A stretch of DNA of 64,000 nucleotides. It comes from Monocercomonoides exilis (taxonomy: Eukaryota; Preaxostyla; Oxymonadida; Polymastigidae). The number at the start of each line of letters is the position of its first letter. Positions within the stretch are counted from its first letter, which is position 1. The translations under genes and the position numbers were made by a program. The stretch is from assembly GCA_001643675.2 (NCBI GenBank), contig LSRY02000026.1, positions 1,255,189 through 1,319,188 of the forward strand. The letters run 5' to 3'. Shown here one piece after another: positions 11,942 through 24,209 of the stretch. The notes under the pieces are model-generated. The model ran no database searches, had not been told where the DNA came from, and worked only from the letters and a program-made list of their open reading frames with translations.

Positions 11942-12106
11942 ATGGAAGAAGAAAGATATGATGATGTCATCCTTAGCTTTCAAGAAAAATATGATTTTAC
12001 AAAGGAAAAATATTATTTTGACGATGAATTATCGTTGAATATTTTTGATAATTTTGTGAATACTAAAAAATTTGAAATGAATAACAGCTTTGAAACCCAA
12101 TTATAA
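11942..12106 (+). CDS. Small acidic ORF spanning arm and centre of the foldback element
   Basis: 54 codons, starting MEEERYDDVILSFQEKYDF and ending FETQL. It begins at the inner end of the left arm and ends in the unique centre. It is acidic and aromatic with no known motif. It is the only sizeable frame in the centre and could be a remnant of an ancestral protein. Confidence 0.25.
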   Translation: MEEERYDDVILSFQEKYDFTKEKYYFDDELSLNIFDNFVNTKKFEMNNSFETQL

Positions 12107-12759
12107 GAAGAATTGCAAAATAACGAACCAGTTTTTGATATCCTCTATTATTTTGTGTTGCCAATTTCAGATTTGAAAGCCCAGAAGTTTATTATTTTTT
12201 TGGTTTCATATATATTGGATAATATTTTAAAAAATGTGTGATTTTTTTCTTTTTGCAACATACGTTGAAAAATTAAACTGGCTTTATTTTTTTCCTATTT
12301 ATCATTTATACTTCTAATTTCAGATAATATTCTTCTTAATAAATGTTCATTTTCCTTGAAAATTTTTGATATCTCTTGAGAAAACACTTTCATCCACTTT
12401 TCAAGTCATAACTTTATTTTATTTCTTGAGTGAATGAGCGTTTCAAACAAAAAAATAATAAAATGAAAATTCAAAAAGATGAAGTGAATGTTTTTGCAGA
12501 TCAATTATTAATATTCAAAATGATCTGAATAATACTCAAACAAACAAAAATTGCCAAATTCAAAGTGACTAATATAATGGCCTAGCCTAATAACATTATC
12601 ATCATATCCTTCTTCTTCCATCTTATCAAACACTTTTCTTTTTCAAAAATTTTCTTTACTCTTCTTCATTTTATTCTTCTGCCTTTTTTTCTGTCATTCC
12701 GAAACATTCAAAAAGCTTTATAAGCCATTATAAATCATTCTTTCATCCAATGTTGATTT

Positions 12760-12948
12760 ATGAATCTCATTCAAAACAGCACCAACAACTATTCATTTCA
12801 ACAAGCCATCAGGTTTCACAACTCTCCTTTCTGTTGCGTTTCTCAAGGAATAAATGCGACTGTTGCATATTTCTCTGCTATTAACCAAAGCTGCTCGACG
12901 TATCTGAATAGAGCAATTTTCAAGCAGAACAGATACTCGCTTCCATAG
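12760..12948 (+). CDS. 62-residue ORF in the foldback arm (right copy)
   Basis: Mirror copy of the ORF at 11615-11803 with the same translation. No domain is visible. Confidence 0.2.
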   Translation: MNLIQNSTNNYSFQQAIRFHNSPFCCVSQGINATVAYFSAINQSCSTYLNRAIFKQNRYSLP

Positions 12949-13212
12949 AATGAGCAATAATAAGTATGATCGATTCTAATTATATTATAACAACATATAA
13001 GTTCGAAGATGGTTTATTTCGTAAAATAAACAAATATTTCAAACCTGTTAAAAACAAGAAAATGTTATGGGACAGATCAAAAGAAAAATGGAAAGTTAAA
13101 AAACACTTTTTCGACAAAAATAACTAATTTTAAATAAATTAATATTCCATTTTATTTCGTTATAAATATATAAAAATTTTTTTATCGATGGTCCATATAC
13201 TTGGAACTTGCC

Positions 13213-13220
13213 AACTTACC
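13213..13220. repeat. Target-site duplication AACTTACC (right), also the splice donor
   Basis: Read on the minus strand it is GGTAAGTT, the 5' splice site directly after exon 1 of the USP-transposase gene. Confidence 0.9.
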
Positions 13221-13397
13221 GTTTATTATTTTTTGAATCTGGGGAAATATTTTTTTACCCGTATTTGTATGGAAAAACATGTACTTCAGCATTTTCACAC
13301 AATCATTTGCAGATTTGTTTGATAGATACTCCCAAACATCTCTGCATCTTTCGCTTTTCCTCGAGTTTGATAAAAGAGAAAACTTGATTCGTTCCAT
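13220..13397 (-). CDS. USP-transposase gene, candidate exon 1
   Basis: Starts at an ATG (MERIKFSLLSNSRKSERCRD) and encodes a small basic helical segment (VWEYLSNKSANDCVKMLKYM). It ends at AACG before GTAAGTT. The intron that follows contains the 1.86-kb foldback element. The first copy of the target duplication is this donor (GGTAAGTT), so the exon keeps a perfect 5' splice site. No promoter can be identified upstream. Confidence 0.5.
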
Positions 13398-13655
13398 GAT
13401 TCAACAAAAAATAGTTTATTCTTTGTGATAACAAAGTTCCACAAATGGGATGATCTGCGAAATCTTTTGTTGTTGATAATTTTAACTTTTAAAAACTAAC
13501 ATCAATGCGTGGAAAATGAATAAAGAGCACATGTATTTTTTGAATTGATGGATATTGAACACTTTTCAAATTTCAAGTATTAGATTTTATTTAGCGTTTT
13601 CACTGAGAATTTTCTTAATTATTAGTTTATCCTGACAAATATTCATTGAACGAAA

Positions 13656-13680
13656 GGGGGGGGGGGGGGGGGGGGGGGGG
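13656..13680. repeat. 25-nt poly-G run
   Basis: 25 consecutive G on the plus strand in otherwise AT-rich DNA. Confidence 0.95.
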
Positions 13681-13689
13681 AAATGTGTT

Positions 13690-14920
13690 TCTGCAGAACG
13701 GAAGCTTGCACCGATACAACTTTTGAATGAAACCAGGTTTGGCTGCTTTAAACGATTTTTATTTAAAGCAATACAAATTTTCACAAATTCTCCTTTTTAT
13801 TCCCTTTTGTGTCATTTCAATTCAACAAAAGTGAATTGCAGAGATTCCAATTTAAAAAGCAACAATAATAGAAAAAAATATTGGCTCTTGAAAAAGATGT
13901 GCTTTTATTTAACGATGTTCGACAAATAGATCACATGAATATATTTGCTCAATCAATTGTAGAAAATACATCCAATGTTTTCTTATCAATCCACTGTTTT
14001 CCGGTACATTCAAATTCATTTGTTTGCTCCTTTATGATTTTCTCTCCTTTGAATAAGTGCTTATTTATAAGGCATCTGCAACCAGACATCCTCTAAGTTA
14101 AAAATTTCATTAGGCTTTAGAGAGAATATTCGAAAAACCATCCAGAGCAAACAAATTTTTATTACATGTAGTCCACTCAGTGAGAGCAATGCTGAATGAG
14201 AGATTACTAAACAGATTAGAATGAATATTTGAGGAAGCAACGTGCCTAGAAGCAGTTGTGCAGATGATAAAAAGCAAGAGATATCAAAACTTGATGAATG
14301 ACATTATATGACTCCAACGAGCGCAGCTGAAGCAGTTAGGGAAGAACAATGAGGAAGGAAGAGAAAGAGATAATTGCAGCGAGGGATAAGAGGAAGAAGA
14401 GTAAAAAAAAGGAAATAAAAGAATTGAAGTTATATACTGAGATGAAAAGTCGAACAAAGTTGCTGAACATATATCGGAATATGGAAGAATTGAAAGTTTT
14501 GTCGAGTATTCACAAGAATATAATGAAAAAGTTTTGATACTGTCTATTTATCTGTTTTAGAAATGCTTTTAAGGGAAAGTTGAAGAAGATGTGATGGTAG
14601 AAGAAAACAAAGAAAAAATAGAGAAAAATAGGAAGAAAAAGAAGCGATTAAACCGATAAATGAAACAGCAACGCATAAAAAAGTTCGTTCAAATGAAAGT
14701 GGTGAACAGCAAAGCCAATGAGAATGATCGAGAAGATCTGGATACATCGCAATCCATCAATTTCTTGATCTGATAATAACATCGACTTTTTCTATTATAA
14801 ACATATGCTTTTATTAATGAAACTTTGGATTCATTCCTGTCGAATTTTTGGTAGTTTTCGCATGAAACAAGCGAAAATACAAGTTATTCTCATTTATCAT
14901 CATCGTCAACAATTGGCTCA
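13690..14920. other. AT-rich spacer with charged ORF fragments
   Basis: Mostly AT-rich. 14349-14537 (+) encodes a 62-residue Lys/Glu-rich coiled-coil-like peptide (MRKEEKEIIAARDKRKKSKK). The purine-rich stretch 14560-14720 has the same character. These may be remnants of a gene, but I see no conserved domain or splice structure. Confidence 0.4.
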
Positions 14921-15433
14921 TTGCCTTATCATTACTCTTCGCCAAGCAACATGAATGCACGAAATTCTTCGTTCACTTCTTTTTCTCCTTCTCCTTCTCC
15001 TCCTTCATCATCATCATCATCATCTTCTTCTTCTTATCAGCATTCTTCATCAACCATTTCACTCAACTCACATTTTCCTTCATCAAAATTCATTTTTCTT
15101 TCACAATTATCGAAAAAATACTTTTATCTCCTTTCATATCGCAACCTCATCTTCAAACAAACTTGTTTCTTCCTTAGCCAATATTGCTCAATTGCGGAGC
15201 TTCAGCAGATAATTTTTTCACAACTCTTCCACAATCGCGCTCCTCTTTCATCTTCCATTCGACTATCTTTCATTTCCGAGCTTCAGCTTCCTTTCAACTT
15301 TCAATCAACAGTCTATCTGTTTCAAAATAATCATTCTAAAATGGCTGCGCCAACTTCAAAATATTTATTCAACCTCAAAGGGTTCTGTGAAGCATTGTGT
15401 TTACAGTTGGAATTGCTCTCAATTTGTGATTAG
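14921..15433 (+). CDS. Ser-rich hypothetical protein
   Basis: 170-codon ORF with a Ser/Pro-rich N-terminal half including a run of ten Ser (TCA/TCT repeat), then Phe/Leu-rich sequence. An overlapping frame is also open because of the TCN microsatellite, so part of the frame is composition-driven. No homologue is recognised. It could be an exon or a decayed gene. Confidence 0.25.
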   Translation: MPYHYSSPSNMNARNSSFTSFSPSPSPPSSSSSSSSSSYQHSSSTISLNSHFPSSKFIFLSQLSKKYFYLLSYRNLIFKQTCFFLSQYCSIAELQQIIFSQLFHNRAPLSSSIRLSFISELQLPFNFQSTVYLFQNNHSKMAAPTSKYLFNLKGFCEALCLQLELLSICD

Positions 15434-15895
15434 AGTTTTGGAGCAAGAATTTGGTTTATTCTTGTTTACTGATTTTTTTAATTGTTCTTTTCAAACTTAT
15501 TGAATTTTTGGAAATGTTAAATATAAAAATAGTCACAAAAAAATAAGTTTCTACGTTGATTTATGATCTTTTGGTTGCATTTTTAAAAATACAATAATAA
15601 CAAATAAACAATTGAAAAGAGAAATTCACAAAAGTCACTAATTACAAATATAAACGACCATTTTAACAAAGGAAATGGCATATGCATGAGTAGTCAATTT
15701 GGTTGTTTACACTTTACACTTCTCGAAAGAACTGAAGAAATCTGATATACATTTACAAACTTTATTGATGTTTACACAGTCAAATACAAACATTCTGTTA
15801 TATCTCCTTTTATTTTGCAATCAATATAAACCGAATTTTTTGAATATTAACAATTCAAAGTTCGATGTCATGCAATCTACAACGATATTTCAAAA

Positions 15896-15962
15896 AAAGA
15901 AAAGAAAAAGAAAAAGAAAAAGAAAAAGAAAAAGAAAAAGAAAAAGAAAAAGAAAGAAAAAG
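15896..15962. repeat. (AAAAGA)n microsatellite
   Basis: About ten AAAAGA units; the Lys/Arg frame across it is a by-product. Confidence 0.9.
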
Positions 15963-16124
15963 GAAAACACAACGAAGTTTCATCATTTTGAGGTGAATGA
16001 CTTCATCAACTGTTGAAACTTTCTGATGCGAAAATTGAAGAAACCAAAGTGAAGCTTGTTTGTCAACTTTTAAAAAATTATCTCACATCTCTTTCACATT
16101 TTTATTTCAGGAAAACAGCACAGC

Positions 16125-19100
16125 ATGATTCTTGTCGTTCTAATTTTTTTGTCTTCGTCTTATTCAACTGAAGCAGAACATAGATCTTCTTCTCCATTCA
16201 GGAGGCAGAGCAGCGAAGAGAAGAAAGCGGAAGGAGATGACAAGAAATTATCATCTTCATCTTTGCCTGCAATTAACTCTTCGCATGCGTCGGCGGTTTA
16301 GTCGTCATACACATCGACCGGAGCGATGTACGATATCGAGAGGTGGCTGGGGTGTATGAAAATCAAAAGATTTCGTAACTGATGAAGCAACAGACGCTTC
16401 AAGGGATATGTTGTGGCTCGGCGGGGAGTGCTGAATGGAGGTGTTACGTGTGCATACGATGTGATGCTTTCTGCGATGCTTTTGGTTCTGCTGGTAGCGC
16501 AGATTCTGTCACATTCAGCGTCTGTGGGAATGAAGTCGGTGAGTAAGTGGATCGTTGCAGCGGCAAATGTAGGTGCGCTCCCATTGATCTACGATCTATT
16601 TGAACCGTCGCTGCTGCCGTCTGTGATAGCGCGGCTGGTGTCGCAATCGCTGCAGTCGAGGCGTGTGGTAGAAAAGCTGGAAGGCAAATTGATGGGATGA
16701 AGGAGAAGAGGAAAGGAGTGAAGAGAAAAAGATTGAAGAGGAAGAAAAGGAGAGAGCGAAGAATGAGAAGAAGGGGATTGAGAAGAGACTGGTTTCGCTG
16801 ACACAAATGATCGGGATAGAGCGGATTGTCCCACTACGTGATGTGAGCGAGAAGATGGTGATGAAGGAAGGGAAGGCGATTCTGTCTGCAGATTGTCCTT
16901 GTGGGGAATATGAGCTATTTGAGTGGGCGACGGGGCTGCGGACGTCTATTTCGCTGAATGAGTCATGAAAGATGGTTGAAAACAACGAGAAAGATGGAAT
17001 GAAGGGTGAAAACATTATCGAAAAATCGAAAGAAGAAATCAATTGCGGTGTGAGACAGGACAATACATCGCTTCTAAATGGTATGCGGAAGACTTGGTGA
17101 CGAGGAGGTGATGCTGCAGTTGTGATTGTGGGAGTTAGGCAGATGAGAGAAGGAGCGGAAGCAAGAAAAGTGGAGGTGACTTTGAGCAACTGCACAGTGA
17201 TTACGCGTGTGCATGTGTTTGGGAGTGTGCTTGCGCAGGTGTTTGATGCAGAGATGCAGCTGACGGGGTTGGAGTAAGGAAGTCAGGCAGAGGTGGATAC
17301 ATCAAAGGTGGTGGGGTCGTTCTTCACGTCGGACAAGAGGCTGGGCACAGAGCAAGAATACATCCAGCGAAGATAGACGTCAGCAGTGCGACTGGGGAAC
17401 ACGCTGGATGCGCCTTCTGTGCTGATGCACAGGGTTGTGACGCAGGAGACTTAGAGGAAGGAGGCAAGTGCATTTGCAGGGGATCTGATCTGCGGAGGAG
17501 CAGCAAGCGGAGAGATGATGATAGACATGTTGGCGAGGAAGAAGAAGAAGATGATGATGAACGTTGTGATAGGAGAGGGAATGGGAGCAGCGCAGAACTG
17601 GAGGAGAAGTGTTTCAGACTGGAAGAACATCAACTTTTTGGAGGTTACAAGTGCAGTTGTGCTGAACGAAGCACCATAGGAAGGAAAGAGGAGGCGTGCG
17701 GTTATCCCGAAGGAAGTGATTGCAGGGAAAGGGCAGAGCACTGTTTCAGTGGTGGCGACAGATGATGAGCATGTGGTGGAGAAGGTGGTGGGTGTGGATC
17801 TGAGTCCGTTACGTGGGAGATCGAAAACGGAGGGAAGAGAAGGAGAAGAAGAAGGATGATTGAGGGAAATGCAGCTGATGAATGTGTTTGACCCGAAGAA
17901 GAATGTTTTACAGAAGATGCACTCGGAGCTGATTCTGAAAGAAAGTGTTGAAAAGAAGATATTGTGAAGCAATTGATGAAAACGAAGAGGAAGAGAAAAA
18001 GGAAGAAGAAAAGGAGAAAGAAGAGAAGGAGAAGAATTGCTGGAGAGGAGTTTGAGGAGGTGTGTGGCGTCTGTGGAGAAAGTGAATGAGAAGCTGAAAT
18101 CGCAAGAAAGAGTCAAGAAATTAGAGAAGAAACTGTTTGAGACAGCTAATCAATTGAGATTAGTTGTTGGTGGTTTCATTGATGCAGAAGAAGAAGAAGA
18201 AAGAGGAAGAAAGAGCAGTGTGAAAGGAGCATCGGGACGAGCATTCAACAAAGGAGGGGATTTGGGGAAGATGGAAATGCAGGTGAGGACGATGGAAGGG
18301 AAGATAATTCGAGTTTGTGTGACGAAGAAGACTACTGTGGAGGAGCTGAAGGAACTTGTGCGGAAGAAAGAAGGGATTCCGCTTGACATGCAGAAGATTG
18401 TCTTCAACGATGTGCAGCTGAGTGACATGCGCACGATGAGCGGGTGCTTCATCCGGAACGACGAAGAGCTGAAGCTGATGCCGTGTCTGCTGGGGGGTGC
18501 AATGGATGTTCAAGGGCAGATGGTGCAGATGGAGAAAGGATCGAGGCCTGGAGCGAGAATGGCAATGCCGATGGTCGGGATGGCTAGGGCAGGTGCGGAG
18601 GCAGGATAAGGGCAGAGGCCGAGAATATCGATGCAATCGAATGCATGGCAGAGGATAAGCAATGCTGGCGTGATGCCTCGTTGGGCAAATTATTTTTGTG
18701 GCTCTTTCTTTATGGCTATTCCATCAGATCCTCAGATGGCGATGCCTATGGGAATGCAGATGACAGCAGAGAATGTGCACTATGGCTTCACTTCTGCTTT
18801 AAGTGGCTCTTGCGACTTTTCTGCAGATGGTGGTGCTTGTGCTGAGGAAGAAGAAGAGATCGCTCCAGTTGCGAAGTTCCAGCAGGTGGTGAACACGAAA
18901 GAATACCGAGAGAACCAATATCATCGTTTGGCGTCATCTCGTTCTGTGCTGATTGAGTGGAACCATTTCTTCCTGGACTATGCGCGACATCTGTTTGGGT
19001 GTGTCGGGGAGGAGATGGGCAGGGATGCGCGCGAGTGTGGGAGGGCCGTTCATTTTGTGTCAGCGAATGTGATTGAATACACTGATTCATTTGCGTCAGT

Positions 19101-20021
19101 GGCGTTTGCAGCCGCGCTGACAGATGTTTGTGTGCATCCTGTTTGTGTGGAAAAGGCGATTGAGATGAGGGGAGGAAGTGCGAGTGCGTCTATTTGGAGC
19201 AAGGACACAGCTGTGGTGCTGTTTGTGAAGGAGATGGAGGAATTTGAGGGAGGGAAGGAAGGAACTGAAGAAGGAGAAGGAGAAAAGGAAAGAGAAAGAG
19301 AAAGAGAATAAGAGAGACAAGTGAGGAAACAAGGGCTGCAGTTGAATGGCTTGGGGAAACGAGTGGAGATGAAACAGGTGGTTGTGTAGGAGTTTGTGTA
19401 TAACGTAAGCGAAGAGTGGGAGATGAATGAGGAAGGGAGGAAGGCGAGGAAGTATGCGGAGTGGGAGAAGATGCTAGCGGGGAGGGTGTATGTGTGCGAT
19501 GTGGTGCTGACGAACACGACGGCAGCGCAGAGGTCGATGGAGGTGCTGATGCAAGTGCCAGGACGGTCAATTGTGCTGCAAAGGGGCAGTGCGACGAGGA
19601 CACGGAGCGTTGTTCCGGGTGCGTATGGGACGCAGACGGTGTCGTATGTGGTCTATTTCCCGGAGAGTGGGGAGTTTGTGCACTATCCTGCGTTGGTGGC
19701 GATGCGGGGGGGGGGGGTATGTGTGCTGCAGCCGAGAGGGAATGCACCGGGTGAGGGCGGAAGCAGAAGGTGTGGCTGGTGATAAAGATAAAGCAAGCTT
19801 GTCACAGGAGAAAAGATGTTGCCATATGTGTGGAATACAACATCACCAGCCGAGTGCAAAAAGTTCGAGAAGAAGAAAAAGTCGAGACACTCGATCCGTT
19901 CGTTCGAACAGGTTTCAAAGATTGTAGGGCGGCGCTGATGAACGAGTCTAGATGGTTGAATGCAGAAGACGGAGACTCAAGCGGGTTGATGCTCACGCTG
20001 GTTGCGCTTAACATTTTTTGA
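16125..20021 (+). pseudogene. Ubiquitin-like / alpha-2-macroglobulin-like large protein gene, stop-riddled
   Basis: GC-rich block preceded by an acceptor-like TTTATTTCAG at 16101-16110. The first ATG (16125) gives a signal-peptide-like MILVVLIFLSSSYSTEAE. The frame holds to about 16697, with TAG at 16299 and a double TGA at 16380. One frameshift follows. A second frame then runs 16696 to about 19705 with no indel but 13 stops: 16966, 17098, 17275, 17374, 17452, 17677, 17857, 17965, 17974, 17977, 18607, 19309, 19387. Around 18280-18510 it encodes a ubiquitin-like fold (MQVRTMEGKIIRVCV, KKTTVEELKELVRKKEGIP). Around 19470-19700 it encodes a beta-rich stretch (VLTNTTAAQRSMEVLMQVP; YFPESGEFVHYPALV) like bacterial-type alpha-2-macroglobulin-related proteins. 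A G-run near 19706 breaks the frame again, and a last open piece ends at 20021. The frame plainly was coding. As it stands it is a pseudogene, unless stops are recoded. Confidence 0.6.
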
Positions 20022-21227
20022 TGTTTTCTGGGTCACTTCTTCAAATACACTCCATTCAATAACAACATCTTGTTCAACTTCATTTTTTAACTCTTTTTGA
20101 ACTCTTTCAAATGCTCAATTCACTTACTCCTTCCGGCTAAATATTCTTCATCGTCAAATTAAAAATGTTAAAAATTGTTATTGACAACATGAAATATTTC
20201 CCTCTGAAAATTCACCGATCGTTGTAATAGTTATATGCAGAAGTTATATTTTTTGAGAATATTGCAACAAAAAAACGGATTCAAAAAATCCAAATATAAA
20301 TTAAACTTTAAAGAAAAAACAAATTACAAATAACCAATTATAAAAATGCTTCTTTTGCTCAAATTTTTGTGAGATGTATTTGCTTATACAAAAAGTTGAT
20401 ATCAATTCTGAGATTTGAAAATTTCTGATTGAATAAAATTTTATATACGTATCTTAATATTTAATTTTCTCGAAAAAGAATCGAAACATCCATTGTAAAT
20501 TTTGTAAACATCTATTTTCAAGATAGATCAAAAAGAAAAAACTCTAATTCACCAAAAATCAGCAATTGTAATTCTTATGAGATCAAAAAACATAACTTTT
20601 TAAATCTGATTGATTGTCGACCAAATGAAGTTTGTAACATGTTTTAAAATATTATCACGATAACATTTGTTTTTCAAGAATAACGGAAACTGAATGAAAA
20701 AAAACAATGTCGATGTTTCAAAATTATGATAAAAAGCTACAATTCAAGTTTAAAATAAAGGATTTCGAAGAGTTTCACGAGAGATTTAAGCTTTATTGAT
20801 TTTTAGATGATTTCCGTTCAAATTCTTATTGAAAAATTTTCGAACCAAAAAAAATCAGACCGAAAATTTTGACAGATAAAGTATGATCCCAAAAAGAATT
20901 ACCCATATGTATTGGAAAAAGAATGAAAAAGATGAAACAAATGAATGTGTACCGAAAAGAAAAACATTAACAGTGTTGATAGTATTTGATATGGGTGATT
21001 GTTTTAAAGTTCGATTTTTCTCTATCATCATTTTCGGTTTGAGAATTCACCAAGAATAGAGATAAAGGAACATTGCGAAGTTGTTACTTTTTTTTAAGAT
21101 AATTATTTATAAATACATTCTTTTACGTCGTCTTTTAAACAAGTATCATGATTTTAATCTTTTCAAAGAAAAAATCCTCATCAAAGAAAATAAACATTTG
21201 AAAAAGCAGCACCCTGAAAAAATATAT

Positions 21228-21467
21228 GGGTGATTCTTTTTGAAAAGTCACAAATGTTTAATTTTCAAATATATCAAAAATTTCATTTATTGTTCAAATT
21301 ATTGTTTCAGCTCACAAATCTCCTCAAGAATGTTTGAAATAGCATTCTTAAGAAATCGATTCCATTTATGTGGAGTTTGATATTTGTTAACAAAATATTT
21401 TGCAAAATATGTAATTTTTGATTTATTTGAAAATTAAACATTTGTGACATTTCAAAAAGAATCACCC
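21228..21467. mobile_element. MITE-like element, GGGTGATTC family
   Basis: 240 bp. The left end GGGTGATTCTTTTTGAAAAG continues as CACAAATGTTTAATTTTC; the right end is its reverse complement with few changes. The flanks are ATAT on both sides, a possible 4-bp target duplication. Non-autonomous; the same terminal family is seen at 55940-56430. Confidence 0.8.
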
Positions 21468-21499
21468 ATATGATTTTTAAAATAAACGCCCATATTTTT

Positions 21500-21752
21500 G
21501 GGCGATTATTTTTGAAATCACATCTTTATTCGGAGTGTTGATATTTCAAACATTGTTTATCATTGAGTATTGAATTTATATTCATATGCAAATTCATAAT
21601 ATCTGTTTCAAAAACAAATACTTAGCTCAAATAAAGATGCGGACGAACTTATTTAAGCCTTTTCATTTTTCATCGTTAACTTAAAAGCTTTTGCGACAAA
21701 TTGATTATTCGAAAAATTTCAAAGCAATAATACGAAATCAAAAATAATACCC
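21500..21752. mobile_element. MITE-like element, GGGTGATTATTTTTGAAATCA family
   Basis: 253 bp. It begins GGGCGATTATTTTTGAAATC and ends with a degenerate inverse (GAAATCAAAAATAATACCC). Same family, length and internal GTGTTGATxTTTCAA block as 49681-49937 and 56116-56371. Confidence 0.7.
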
Positions 21753-22650
21753 AATTTATTACCGTATTTTTTTGGACACGCTTGTGTCCATATACTCTCC
21801 TGGATTTCACAATCTTCGTTGTAAATGTCAACTTTTCCTGATTCGATTTGGAGAATGCACGCGTTATCATCTCCTTCTTCATCGCAAATATCTCGGGGGT
21901 TAAAAGCAACTGTGTATTTGTAATATTGAAATATTTAACAAATGAGGTGATCTACATTTTTTTTTCTCGGCAGTTCAGTTATTAAGAAAAAAAAACATTA
22001 ATTAATTTATCATCAATTCCATCAAAATGTTATGATCGATAAAAATGAAATTATCAAATTTTATTCACATTGAATCGCATTCCTGTTTCAGTATTTTCGA
22101 ATTCACAAATTAAAAAAACTTTCAAATGTTGTCAACCATAAGCTCTCAAACACTTACACATACACAACTCATTACTGTTAATTATCGTTCCTTCCAATAT
22201 AAAAACTTCAAAAAAGAGCATTAGAATCTCCTTTTTTTCTTTTATTAACTCAAATGATATTATATTTAACCATTTCATCATATCATTTCTTTCCGTTGAA
22301 CCTAAATAAACAAATTTTTGTTACATTCTTCCTACACGCTCCCTAATGTTGTTTATTTTTCCACAATTAATTGCATCATCAATTTCCAAAACAATATCTT
22401 CTTTTCCGAGTATTAGTCTCACACTCAAAATGAGAATTCATGATAATGATGTAGAAACAATATGCAAATAAGCTATTGTTTAACGACAAACTACTGTCTG
22501 ATATGAGCGTTAATCAATTCATATTTTGGGTCAGAAATTAAATATCTGCGACACATTGAAAAATAGTTAACTCACGACAGTCATTGCCCGGAAGTAACAT
22601 GAGTACCGTAGGTATATACCACATGAAAAATAATCACGATACTACCCATT

Positions 22651-22658
22651 GTTCATAA

Positions 22659-22727
<69 letters not shown>

Positions 22728-22728
22728 A
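22651..22728. repeat. Poly-A run merging into (AAAT)n
   Basis: About 46 A followed by AAAT units. Confidence 0.9.
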
Positions 22729-23193
22729 ATTATAAAATCCATTTGTATAATATAAAATGGATTTCAAAAACAAATCAGTTTTTCTTTGCATTTCGAGTTT
22801 TAAAATCGAAATATTAATTTTTTTGTTGGATTGATAAAAAATTTTTCTATACACATCACTTCACCTAAAAAATGTTCACATCCAAAGGCATGTGCTGCAG
22901 ATGTTAATCAGAAATAATAAAGAATAAGAAAAATAATGTTGTTTTTCAGATGATAAATATTTTGAAATATCCTTCAAATATTTAATGAATTTACTGCAAG
23001 CCGAACACCTCCTTTATTTTTTGTTTCGTTGACTAGGGTGAATTTCAAATTTTTTCTTAATGATGTTCATTTTTTCGTATAATAAAATAAGATGATATTG
23101 ATCAATCTCTCCACACTTTCTTTCAAATCTTGAACGGGCTTATTACAATAAACAAAATCTGATGTCTTATTCGGAACAAAAGACATGACTTAT

Positions 23194-23195
<2 letters not shown>

Positions 23196-23247
<52 letters not shown>
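23196..23247. repeat. Poly-A run
   Basis: Roughly 50 consecutive A. Confidence 0.9.
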
Positions 23248-23250
<3 letters not shown>

Positions 23251-24209
23251 GTTGAATGATTTGAATAATCAAAACTTATATAAACTTATTTTTTTTTTTG
23301 TAAATGAAAAAATCTAAAAAACTGTATCTTTGATCTTTTCGCATAAAAATTTCAACAACTTTAGATTTTCTGATGCTGATTTGAACAAAGAATATCTTTC
23401 AGCCATATTTATTGTTGTTTTAATCATAAATATTTCAATATTATTTTTAAAAGTAAAGAGTGAATTTGCGAAAACTTTTCTTGAAGAAAGAAAAAAGAAT
23501 TGAATAAAATACTAGGACGAACATTTCATTATAAAAATAATGTTACGTTGTTTGTTCTTCATATATAATTTGTTTCACCAGCATTATTTCAAAATGAGAA
23601 TTTTTGCAAACGAATTATTAATTAAACAAACGAAATTACGAAATTTGTTCAAATAAACAAAAATAAAGACAAAATTAGAATTTTTGCAATAGATATGAAA
23701 ATCTCTCATATATTTATTAGAATAAAAAATTTTTGAAAAAATAATTCTTTAGCGAAAAATTGAAAGTTTTCAAAAATATTATTCACACACACAAGAAGAT
23801 TATTCCAATACACAATTTGTGCAAATACATGAGTCAATATGGTTTTAAAACATTTTCGTAATTGTGAACAAAATTTTATTTTTTAAGAATTGATGATTAA
23901 TTTGCATTCAAAAATTATTTATTTTACAACTCAAAAATTCTCGTTTTATTTGCAAAATTATTATTTTGAATGCAAAGTTTATTATTATAGATAATAACTG
24001 TTGTTATTAATATTGTGAAAAAAAAAGGTAAAAAAAATCAAAACTTCATTTAATGGTTGTGCTTAACAAACACTAATGAAAATCAAAAACAAATAAATTA
24101 AATAACAGATAGAAAAGTCATGCCGCATTAACATCAATTATTAATCGATGAAATTGAAGCAGTGCTCCTAATAATGACTATTTTTGCTCAAAAAAAAACT
24201 AAAAGATTC

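Larger units (their letters stand above)
11351..13212. mobile_element. Foldback transposon with 8-bp target duplication
   Basis: The element is a near-perfect inverted repeat. It starts GGCAAGTTCC at 11351 and ends GGAACTTGCC at 13212, with arms of about 615 bp (11351-11965 and 12598-13212) around a 632-bp centre. The flanks are AACTTACC at 11343-11350 and again at 13213-13220, an exact 8-bp target-site duplication. Such duplications are typical of hAT, P and Merlin-type elements, but the ends do not look like a family I can name. No transposase is visible, so it is probably non-autonomous. It is inserted in the first intron of the minus-strand USP-transposase gene. Confidence 0.9.
20022..24209. 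other. AT-rich intergenic region with small inverted-repeat elements
   Basis: No supported gene in about 4.2 kb. It contains two terminal-inverted-repeat elements (21228-21467, 21500-21752) and long A runs (22651-22696 merging into AAAT units; about 23196-23247). The remainder is AT-rich without recognisable features. Confidence 0.6.

Noticed and set aside
22642-22854. Minus-strand ORF with a poly-Phe run
   Set aside because: Direct translation of a poly-A/AAAT microsatellite.
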